Assembly: GCA_021789455.1 (NCBI GenBank)
Contig: JAJYJN010000052.1
Coordinates: 1 to 7,439 of the forward strand
Reading direction: 5' to 3'
Origin: a bacterium
Lineage (GTDB): Bacteria > SZUA-79 > Acidulodesulfobacterales > Acidulodesulfobacteraceae
Length of the DNA stretch: 7,439 nucleotides
In this document: positions 1 through 5,927 of the stretch, in pieces
How positions within the stretch are numbered: position 1 is the stretch's first letter
How the letters are laid out: every line of letters begins with the position of its first letter
Made by a program: the position numbers and the translations under genes
The notes under the pieces: generated by a model
Told to the model about the DNA's origin: nothing
Databases searched by the model: none
What the model saw: only the letters and a program-made list of their open reading frames with translations

Positions 1-6
1 TATTTT

Positions 7-894
7 TTAGATTTCGTTCTGCCTGACTTTCGCCATTATACCTCTTAGAGACACATTATGCCTCGAAAAACCCATTTCGGCATAATCTCCGCCTAATGCT
101 ATGCCTATCAGCTGAGGAAGATGCAGTATCGGCAGAGACAATTTTTTATTTATGCTTTTTGCCGCAACCGTCTGATAAGTATCGAGGCTTAAATGGCATA
201 AAGGGCATGGGGTAACCATTACGTCCGCATTTTTTTCCTGGGCTTCGAAAATAGCATTTCCGGCTAAAGACGTAGAGGTAGCCTCGTTTACGAGTATCGT
301 CTGAAAACCGCAGCATTTTGTCCTGCGCCCGTACGATACGGGTTCGCCGCCTAACGCCTTTATTAGTTCTTCAAATCCCTGAGGATTTTCTACGTCGTCG
401 AACTTGACCGCGCTGGAAGGCCTCAATATATGGCATCCGTAAAACGGAGCGATGTTGATTCCCTTGAGGCTTTTTACGGCTTTTTCTTTAAGCTTATCTA
501 AGCCTATATCGTCCCTGACGGCATATAAAATATGTTTTACTTTAACTTTTCCGGAATATTTAAGCCCTATTTTAGCAAGATATTCATTAGTTTTTTCTAA
601 AGACTCGGGATTGTTTATAAGCTCTTCGTTCACCTCGCTAAGCGTTAAAGTGCAGGTATTACAAATCGTCATTATATCGAGTCCGTCTTTTTCGGCTAAC
701 GCAAGGGTTCTCCCGTTGATGAAAAGTTTTAAATTTTTATCGAATCCGTCGATTACGCCTCCGCCGCAACAGGAAGCTTCCGGCATAGGAATTAAATTTA
801 TACCTAATTTATCTGCTATAAATTTAGTTGCATTATCCAGTTCCTTACCGCTTTCCTGAGCTACGCAGCCCGGATAGTAAGCATAGGTAATCAT
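7..894 (-). CDS. sdhE: HdrB-like CCG-domain subunit (SdhE/MfrE) of E-type succinate dehydrogenase/fumarate reductase
   Basis: This 295-residue protein is the third subunit of an E-type succinate:quinone oxidoreductase or methylmenaquinol:fumarate reductase. It replaces the haem-b membrane anchors of ordinary Sdh and is thought to link the iron-sulfur subunit to the quinone at the membrane surface. Two cysteine-rich CCG motifs are seen: C10, C42-C43-G44, C78 and C81; then C154, C194-C195-G196, C230 and C233. They match the HdrB (heterodisulfide reductase B) pattern, which binds non-cubane [4Fe-4S] clusters. A conserved-looking LPQLIG stretch lies at 259-264. There is no transmembrane helix, so membrane contact must be peripheral. 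The ATG shares one base with the sdhB stop (TAATG), and a GGAGG at 906-902 lies inside the end of sdhB, 7 nt upstream, so translation is probably coupled. The stop leaves 6 nt before the window edge. The name should not be confused with the flavinylation factor SdhE (YgfY), which is unrelated. Alternative: a generic HdrB-family protein, but the neighbours argue for Sdh/Mfr. Confidence 0.9.
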   Translation of the reverse strand: MITYAYYPGCVAQESGKELDNATKFIADKLGINLIPMPEASCCGGGVIDGFDKNLKLFINGRTLALAEKDGLDIMTICNTCTLTLSEVNEELINNPESLEKTNEYLAKIGLKYSGKVKVKHILYAVRDDIGLDKLKEKAVKSLKGINIAPFYGCHILRPSSAVKFDDVENPQGFEELIKALGGEPVSYGRRTKCCGFQTILVNEATSTSLAGNAIFEAQEKNADVMVTPCPLCHLSLDTYQTVAAKSINKKLSLPILHLPQLIGIALGGDYAEMGFSRHNVSLRGIMAKVRQNEI

Positions 895-1889
895 TATTTT
901 TCCTCCAGATCTAATTCTTTGTATGCAAGCCTTATATCGTCCATATCTTTTATTAATTTAAGCCTCAGGGGAGGAATTTTCCCTTTTAGTCCGGCGCCGA
1001 AAGCCATAGGCAAATCGTTTATAAGTCCGGATATTCCGCCGGAATCGAATGCAACCTTTATTTCGTCGAGCCTGCCGGTTTCCCCGATAGACTTGGCTAT
1101 GGAAACGACATGTTTTGAACCCGCGGAAAATGTTATAGAATTCTTAATAGTTCTTTCGTGAAGTTTAACTATAGATTTTACGGGCGAAATACCTTTCGGG
1201 CAAAATTCTTCGCACGACTGGCAGTGTACGCAATCCCACATTCCGTCCGGTTTTGAACCGTTAACTAAACGGGAGCCGTTTTTGTCGTTGTCTCTAGGGT
1301 CTTCGCAGTATCTGTATAGTTTGGCTAAGGCGGCGGGGCCTAAATATCTGGGGTTGCCGACCACTCCTCCGCATTCGGAATAACAGCACTCGCATAAAAT
1401 GCAGTTTGGAGTGTCGTTATTTCCCGTCAGATTTTGAAATTCATATTTATAATATACAGGCTGGCTTATTTTCTCGCCTTCTTTCAATGCATGAAAATTA
1501 TCGTGCCCCTCGTCTTCCCTCTGTCCCAGAAGATAGGGTTTGATTTCTTTGATTTTATCGAAAAAACTCTCCTGTTCGACTATAAGGTCGCGTATAACCG
1601 GCATATTTGCAAGAGGCTCTACATTAATTATGCCGAATTTTTCAATTTCGGGGCTAACCTGAGTTTTACAGGCGAGTTTGGATATGCCGTTTATCTTCAT
1701 GGCGCATGAACCGCATATAGCGCTTCTGCACGACCTTCTGAAACTCAAAGTCCCGTCCAATTCGGATTTGACTTTTATTAAAGCGTTTAATACGGTCATG
1801 CCCGGATAATCTTCAACCGTATATTCTTTGTAATACGGTTTTTCGTCGGTATCGGGATTAAATCTGTATGCCCTAATCTTAAATTCCAT
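894..1889 (-). CDS. sdhB: succinate dehydrogenase/fumarate reductase iron-sulfur subunit (E-type SdhB/MfrB)
   Basis: This 331-residue subunit carries electrons between the flavoprotein SdhA and the quinone-reactive subunit. The N-terminal half is a plant-type ferredoxin fold with [2Fe-2S] ligands C54, C59, C62 and C74. The C-terminal half has C163, C166, C169 and C173, then C220, C223, C226 and C230-P. Aligned by spacing with E. coli SdhB (C149/152/155/159 and C206/212/216), C223 is an extra cysteine where classical proteins have Ile, so the third centre is predicted to be [4Fe-4S] rather than [3Fe-4S]. That is a mark of E-type enzymes. Classical SdhB is about 240 residues; here about 100 residues follow C230, as in the long SdhB/MfrB forms. 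C173 is followed by Gly, not the usual Pro. The ATG is preceded by AAGGGG at 1902-1897 with a 7-nt spacer, and the gap to sdhA is 18 nt, which supports one operon. Confidence 0.95.
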   Translation of the reverse strand: MEFKIRAYRFNPDTDEKPYYKEYTVEDYPGMTVLNALIKVKSELDGTLSFRRSCRSAICGSCAMKINGISKLACKTQVSPEIEKFGIINVEPLANMPVIRDLIVEQESFFDKIKEIKPYLLGQREDEGHDNFHALKEGEKISQPVYYKYEFQNLTGNNDTPNCILCECCYSECGGVVGNPRYLGPAALAKLYRYCEDPRDNDKNGSRLVNGSKPDGMWDCVHCQSCEEFCPKGISPVKSIVKLHERTIKNSITFSAGSKHVVSIAKSIGETGRLDEIKVAFDSGGISGLINDLPMAFGAGLKGKIPPLRLKLIKDMDDIRLAYKELDLEEK

Positions 1890-1907
1890 TATATTTCCCC
1901 TTTCTAT

Positions 1908-3581
1908 TTAATACGTCCTCGGCTGAGGTTTAAATTTCGTCACGGCAACTTCGGAAAAATCGAATTTTATATTCTCTTTGCCGTCTAAAGTAGCTAATGT
2001 ATGTTTAAGCCAGTTTTCGTCGTCTCTTTCCGGAAAATCCGTTCTGTAATGCGCGCCTCTCGATTCTTTTCTTAAAATTGCGCCTCTCGCAATAACTTCG
2101 GCTATCAGCAGTATATTATTAAACTCGAATGCCTCGACTATATCGGTATTAAACGTTTTGGATTTATCGTCTATGCCTATGTTTTTTGCGCGTTCTTTAA
2201 GCTCTATAATTTTTTCTAGAGCTTTTTTCATTGCATTTTCTTCCCTGAAAACGCCTACGTCTGCTCTCATTTCTTCCTGAAGTTCCGATTTTAACAAACC
2301 GTGTCTCTCTTTTCCTGAAGATTTTTTAAGCTTTTCAAAAGCCTCCTCGTCTCTTTTGACAGTCGATTCATCGAATTTTCTTTCGCCTGCGGTTTTTAAA
2401 TATTCGGCTATATCGATTCCGGCTCTTCTTCCGAATACCACGGTATCCAGAAGAGAATTGCCTCCAAGTCTGTTTGCCCCGTGTACGCTGACGCAGGCGG
2501 ATTCTCCCGCCGAATAATAGCCTTCGATTACCGTCCTGCCGTTATAATCGGTTTTAATGCCGCCCATGGAATAGTGGGCTCCTGGTCTGATAGGAATCGG
2601 TTCGTAAATTGGATTGACGCCTTCGAAATCGATGGATAACTGCATTATTTGGGGAAGCCTTTCCATTATCCTTTCTTTGCCTAAATGCCTGACGTCTAAA
2701 AGTATCGCGCCGTCAACTCCTCTTCCTTCGTTAATTTCAGTCTGTTCCGCCCTGGCCACGACGTCTCTGGGGGCAAGCTCCATAGCCTTGGGAGCATATT
2801 TAGACATAAACCTGACGCCAAGAGAATTAAGAAGATAAGCGCCCTCTCCCCTCGCGCCTTCGGTAACCAATATTCCGGTACTTTTAAGAGTCGTAGGATG
2901 AAACTGCACGAATTCCATATCCATTAAAGGAACGCCCGCTTTTATAGAAACGGCCATACCGTCTCCCGTATTTATGAGAGCGTTCGTATTGGAAGAATAT
3001 ACCTGCCCGTAACCGCCGGTAGCAAACAATACGGCTTTTGCGGCAATACCTTCAAACTTTCCGTTTTTAATATCGTAAGCGACTACTCCGCTGACCTTTC
3101 CGTTATCGGTAACCAAACTGGTGACGAAATATTCATAAAGAATTTTTGTTTTATATTTAAGGACATTGTCGAAAAGTCCGTGCAGCATCATATGCCCTAC
3201 CGCGTCGGCATAATAGCAGGAGCGGGGAAAACTCTGTCCGCCGAAAGGCCTCTGTGCAATGCCTCCCTTATCGTTTCTATTGAATACCACCCCCATCTTC
3301 TGAAGGTCGAGTATGTTGGCGGGAGCTTCGCTCGTCAAAATTTCTATCGCATCCTGATCGCCGAGATAATCGCTGCCTTTAACCGTATCGAAGAAATGGG
3401 ATTCCCACGAATCGTTTTCGTCGAATGCGGCGTTAACTCCTCCCTGAGCCGCTCCGGAATGCGACCTCGTAGGGTAAACTTTGCTCACTATTACCGCGTC
3501 TATCCCTTTCCTTCTAAGTTCGACGGCGGCTCTTAATCCCGCAAGTCCGGCGCCGACGATAATAACGTCATGTTTTAACAT
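1908..3581 (-). CDS. sdhA: succinate dehydrogenase/fumarate reductase flavoprotein subunit (SdhA/MfrA)
   Basis: This 557-residue catalytic subunit interconverts succinate and fumarate on FAD. Visible motifs in order: the dinucleotide-binding GAGLAGLRAA at 10-19; SHSGAAQGG at 40-48, where H41 matches the histidine that binds FAD covalently in SdhA/FrdA; QFHPTT at 226-231 and TEGARGEGAYL at 240-250 in the dicarboxylate-binding region; PRDVVARA at 271-278, whose R272 is probably the proton-shuttle arginine; HYSMGG at 336-341; HGANRLGGNSLLD at 367-379 with the substrate-binding arginine R371; and RGAHYRTDFP at 508-517. There is no Tat signal: the protein begins directly with the FAD-binding strand, and an in-frame TAA (3584-3582) lies immediately before the ATG, so a longer form is impossible. 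The enzyme should therefore face the cytoplasm, unlike periplasmic Wolinella MfrA. AGAGG at 3592-3588 precedes the ATG by 6 nt. It is the first gene of sdhA-sdhB-sdhE. Direction of catalysis cannot be told from sequence. Confidence 0.96.
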   Translation of the reverse strand: MLKHDVIIVGAGLAGLRAAVELRRKGIDAVIVSKVYPTRSHSGAAQGGVNAAFDENDSWESHFFDTVKGSDYLGDQDAIEILTSEAPANILDLQKMGVVFNRNDKGGIAQRPFGGQSFPRSCYYADAVGHMMLHGLFDNVLKYKTKILYEYFVTSLVTDNGKVSGVVAYDIKNGKFEGIAAKAVLFATGGYGQVYSSNTNALINTGDGMAVSIKAGVPLMDMEFVQFHPTTLKSTGILVTEGARGEGAYLLNSLGVRFMSKYAPKAMELAPRDVVARAEQTEINEGRGVDGAILLDVRHLGKERIMERLPQIMQLSIDFEGVNPIYEPIPIRPGAHYSMGGIKTDYNGRTVIEGYYSAGESACVSVHGANRLGGNSLLDTVVFGRRAGIDIAEYLKTAGERKFDESTVKRDEEAFEKLKKSSGKERHGLLKSELQEEMRADVGVFREENAMKKALEKIIELKERAKNIGIDDKSKTFNTDIVEAFEFNNILLIAEVIARGAILRKESRGAHYRTDFPERDDENWLKHTLATLDGKENIKFDFSEVAVTKFKPQPRTY

Positions 3582-3629
3582 TTATAACCTCTATTTTATA
3601 GTCTTTTTTTAGGAATGCAGTTTTTAAAT

Positions 3630-3658
3630 ATTATAGGATAAACCTTTAAAATTTGCAA
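3630..3658 (-). promoter_or_regulatory. predicted sigma70-type promoter of sdhABE
   Basis: Reading the minus strand, a -35 box TTGCAA (3658-3653; 4 of 6 consensus bases) is followed by exactly 17 bp and a perfect -10 box TATAAT (3635-3630). Transcription would start near 3623, giving a leader of about 40 nt before the sdhA ATG. A 12-bp AT-only palindrome (3658-3669) abuts the -35 box and overlaps the moaC stop; it may act as an UP-like element. No FNR-like or other operator is obvious, and no terminator hairpin separates moaC from this promoter, so read-through from moaC is also possible. Confidence 0.7.
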
Positions 3659-3665
3659 TAAAATT

Positions 3666-4148
3666 TTATCTTTTATACCGCCCGCTTTTTCCGCCTTCTT
3701 TGCTTATCAGATAAATTTCGGATATTTCTATAGATTTATCTACGGCTTTTAACATATCGTAAACGGTTAACGCCGCTACAGACGCCGACGTCAAGCTTTC
3801 CATTTCCACTCCGGTCTTGCCGGATATTTTAACCGTAGAAATTATAGTTATAGAATTTTCATTTGCGTCCGGCTTAAAAGCAATATCGCAGCTTTCAATA
3901 TTCAAAGGATGGCATAAAGGGATTAATTCGGAAGTTTTTTTTGCCGCCATAATTCCCGCAATTTTTGCCGTTCCTAATGCGTCTCCTTTTTTGCCGCCTT
4001 TGCCGACGGCAAGCTTAAACGCTTCTTCCGACATAGATACTTTTGCATGGGCGGCGGCGACCCTTACGGTATTCTTTTTTGGGGAAACATCAACCATTTT
4101 AGGCATCCCTTTTTCGTCGAGATGAGTCAGCCTTGTTTCTTTTTTCAT
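3666..4148 (-). CDS. moaC: cyclic pyranopterin monophosphate synthase MoaC
   Basis: MoaC converts the 3',8-cyclo-GTP product of MoaA into cyclic pyranopterin monophosphate, the first stable intermediate of molybdenum cofactor synthesis, in the cytoplasm as a hexamer. The 160 residues match the usual family length. Motifs: LTHLDEKG near 7-14, MVDVS at 18-22, GDALGTAKIAGI at 55-66, LCHP at 78-81, GVEMESLTSAS at 113-123, TVYDMLKAVDK at 128-138 and GGKSG at 152-156. By spacing with E. coli MoaC (offset +3), K54, H80, E115, E117, D131 and K134 correspond to the conserved active-site residues, so the enzyme looks intact. The open frame reaches upstream to 4214, but the family start and a GGAGG 8 nt upstream fix the ATG at 4148; the longer form would overlap the preceding gene. 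It follows the solute-binding protein gene after 46 nt. No other moa or moe gene is in the window. Confidence 0.95.
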   Translation of the reverse strand: MKKETRLTHLDEKGMPKMVDVSPKKNTVRVAAAHAKVSMSEEAFKLAVGKGGKKGDALGTAKIAGIMAAKKTSELIPLCHPLNIESCDIAFKPDANENSITIISTVKISGKTGVEMESLTSASVAALTVYDMLKAVDKSIEISEIYLISKEGGKSGRYKR

Positions 4149-4156
4149 TATGATTT

Positions 4157-4161
4157 CCTCC
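4157..4161 (-). promoter_or_regulatory. Shine-Dalgarno site that sets the moaC start
   Basis: The minus strand reads GGAGG at 4161-4157 with an 8-nt spacer to the ATG at 4148. It decides between this start and the in-frame ATG at 4214, which lies inside the end of the upstream gene and would add 22 residues not typical of MoaC. Confidence 0.85.
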
Positions 4162-4194
4162 GGCTTGATTAACCTTTGTCTTATTTTTCTAAAA

Positions 4195-5835
4195 TTAATC
4201 CGCAAATTCGGCATAATACCATTTCCTTATATCGTATCCTATTCCGGCAGGAGCAGGCTTGATGCCTTTTATCGTCTTTTTCACGACGGGCATAGCATAC
4301 GGAATATATAAAAAAGTGTATGGCGATTCTTCCGCAAGAATGCTTTGAATTTTAAAATAATATTTTCTTTGCCTTCTTAAATTGAACGTTGACCGCGCTT
4401 TTCTGAATAAATAGTTTATTTCGCTATTATCGAACGACGTAAAATTTAAACCCTTCGGGACGATATTAGACCCGGTAAATATAGCGGCGTTGTCGTAAGG
4501 GTCGGGAGTTATAGTAAATCCGAGCAGGACCGCCTGAAATCTTTTCTTCATAATAAATTCCGATATCAGGGACGTCCACTCCATGACCCTGATGCCAACC
4601 TTTATGCCTATCTTTTTTAAATTTTGCTGTATTATTTCTGCGGCCGATAATCTTTCCTGGTTACCCTGAGGAGTAAGTATGGTAAATCGAAAAGGCCTGC
4701 CGCTTTTTTCCAAAACCCCGTTTTTAAGGCTCCAACCCGCCTCGTTAAAAAGTTTCAGCGCTTTAACGGGGTTATAGGCGTATCTTTTTACTTTGCCGTC
4801 GTAAAAATATGTTCCCGGCATAAAAGGCCCGTAACAGCGAACCCCTAAACCCAGCAGCGCGCCTTTTATTATTTCTTTTTTATTTATCGCGTAGCTTAAA
4901 GCCTGCCGGACTTTTATATTTTTAAAAAGAGGGTCTAGAAGATTATATCCTAAAAATGTAAAACTTAACGAAGGATGTATATATTTTTTAAACCTAAGAT
5001 TAAATTTTTTGCCGCCGGATTCATATTTAAACTGAATCGGGCTTAACCCCATGTAATTTATGCCGTTTGATTTAAGCATCAGAAACATGGAAGAAGGGTC
5101 GGGGACTATTTTATATATTAAGCGCTTTATATGCGGAGCGCCCATAAAATAACGCGGATTGGCTTTCAGGACTATCTCGTATCCGTGAACCCATCTGTCG
5201 AATTCGTAAGGGCCGGTACCTACAGGACGGCTTCTTAATTTTGTGGTCAGCAGGTTTTTTCCTTTAAGGAGTTTTTCGGATAAAATACTTAACCCCCACG
5301 AAGATAATGCCGGAGCGTAAGGTTTTTTATAAGTAACCCTGAAAATATATTTCCCTATAATTTTTGCCTTATATACCTTGAGGTATTCCGCGGCATAAGG
5401 CGTGGGAGTTTTTGGATTTACCATCAAACGGTACGTGAACATAACGTCTTTTGCGGTAAATTTTTGTCCGTTCTGCCAGTAAACATTGCGGCGGAGAAAA
5501 AAAGTTATGGTTTTGCCGCCGTTGCTTATTTTCCATGACTTTGCAAGGTCCGGAACTATTTTAAAATTTCTGTCATAACGGACCAATCCGTCGTAAATTT
5601 GAGAGGCAACCTCGGCGGTAGGAGCATCCGCCGCCATATTGCCGATAAGATTCACGGCATCCGCCGGCAGTCCTATAATTAAAGTATTTTTTAAATAATT
5701 CTGGGTCACCGGGGCGCTTTTATTATTTTTAGCGCCTGACCCAAAACGAAAAAACGCAAACGATAAAATTAACGCGGCGGCAATAATAATAAATAAATAC
5801 GCGGCGCGCTTTTTCTTTTTTTTATCTAATTTCAT
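4195..5835 (-). CDS. ABC transporter substrate-binding protein, family 5 (peptide/nickel DppA/OppA-like)
   Basis: This 546-residue protein belongs to the extracellular solute-binding proteins of family 5, which capture peptides, nickel complexes or similar solutes outside the inner membrane and hand them to an ABC permease. Residues 1-10 are strongly basic and 11-29 are a hydrophobic helix, followed by a Ser/Lys/Asn-rich linker to about 48. No lipobox cysteine is present and no clear AXA signal-peptidase site is seen, so the protein may stay anchored by an uncleaved helix. Family features: the segment at 74-135 with YDGLVRYD (81-88), PDLAKSW (95-101), NGQKFTAKDV (122-131); VGTGPYEF at 205-212; VRQALSYAINKKEI at 309-322; and YNPVKALKLFNEAGW at 354-368. 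The whole is rich in Lys and Arg. No permease or ATPase gene adjoins it, so the substrate cannot be inferred. The ATG lacks a good Shine-Dalgarno sequence; only GAGA about 12 nt upstream is seen, beside a strong hairpin. No other initiator with a better site was found. Confidence 0.9.
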   Translation of the reverse strand: MKLDKKKKKRAAYLFIIIAAALILSFAFFRFGSGAKNNKSAPVTQNYLKNTLIIGLPADAVNLIGNMAADAPTAEVASQIYDGLVRYDRNFKIVPDLAKSWKISNGGKTITFFLRRNVYWQNGQKFTAKDVMFTYRLMVNPKTPTPYAAEYLKVYKAKIIGKYIFRVTYKKPYAPALSSWGLSILSEKLLKGKNLLTTKLRSRPVGTGPYEFDRWVHGYEIVLKANPRYFMGAPHIKRLIYKIVPDPSSMFLMLKSNGINYMGLSPIQFKYESGGKKFNLRFKKYIHPSLSFTFLGYNLLDPLFKNIKVRQALSYAINKKEIIKGALLGLGVRCYGPFMPGTYFYDGKVKRYAYNPVKALKLFNEAGWSLKNGVLEKSGRPFRFTILTPQGNQERLSAAEIIQQNLKKIGIKVGIRVMEWTSLISEFIMKKRFQAVLLGFTITPDPYDNAAIFTGSNIVPKGLNFTSFDNSEINYLFRKARSTFNLRRQRKYYFKIQSILAEESPYTFLYIPYAMPVVKKTIKGIKPAPAGIGYDIRKWYYAEFAD

Positions 5836-5855
5836 AATTATTTATTATCTCGGAT

Positions 5856-5904
5856 TGCGGGAATAAAGGTGTCAGATTTCAAATCTGACACCTTTATTCC
5901 CGCA
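5856..5904. repeat. perfect 24-bp inverted repeat with 1-nt centre (hairpin)
   Basis: The arms at 5856-5879 and 5881-5904 are exact reverse complements around a single C at 5880; the core contains GGTGTCAGATTT. As RNA it would form a stem of about 23 bp with a 3-nt loop, in either orientation. It fills most of the 92-nt gap between argC and the solute-binding protein gene, 23 nt after the argC stop and 20 nt before the next ATG. No U-tract follows on either strand, so it is not a standard rho-independent terminator, although it could still stabilise the argC 3' end or attenuate transcription. It looks like a dispersed REP/MITE-type palindrome. That is inference, since only one copy is in the window. 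Confidence 0.9.
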
Positions 5905-5913
5905 CCTTTATTC
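5889..5913. repeat. short direct repeat, 14-nt period, at the palindrome edge
   Basis: CACCTTTATTC occurs at 5889-5899 and again at 5903-5913, giving about 1.8 copies of a 14-nt unit. The first copy is part of the right arm of the inverted repeat; the second extends beyond it towards argC. It may be a slippage product or a remnant of a second, decayed palindrome. Confidence 0.7.
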
Positions 5914-5927
5914 TACTTAGAAGGAAA

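Noticed and set aside
452..859. Plus-strand open frame of 135 codons opposite sdhE
   Set aside because: It is antisense to a confident conserved gene, shows no recognisable motif, and is Ser/Leu/Pro-rich as expected from mirrored codons.
3180..3536. Plus-strand open frame of 118 codons opposite sdhA
   Set aside because: It lies wholly within the sdhA N-terminal coding region on the other strand with no recognisable domain.
23..3581. Arg-Arg pair at SdhA residues 23-24 as a Tat signal
   Set aside because: The pair lies inside the FAD-binding fold after the GAGLAG motif, with no hydrophobic signal region following.
3817..4125. Plus-strand open frame of 102 codons opposite moaC
   Set aside because: It is a shadow of moaC, without a domain of its own.
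4149..4214. Longer N-terminus for MoaC starting at 4214
   Set aside because: The extra 22 residues overlap the end of the binding-protein gene and are not typical of MoaC; a GGAGG at normal distance supports the start at 4148.
5836..5900. Promoter for the binding-protein gene with CTGACA as -35 and GATAAT as -10
   Set aside because: The boxes are 20 bp apart and the -35 lies inside the palindrome; the spacing is too long to call.
5856..5904. Palindrome as a standard rho-independent terminator of argC
   Set aside because: No run of U follows the stem on either strand; the bases after it are mixed.
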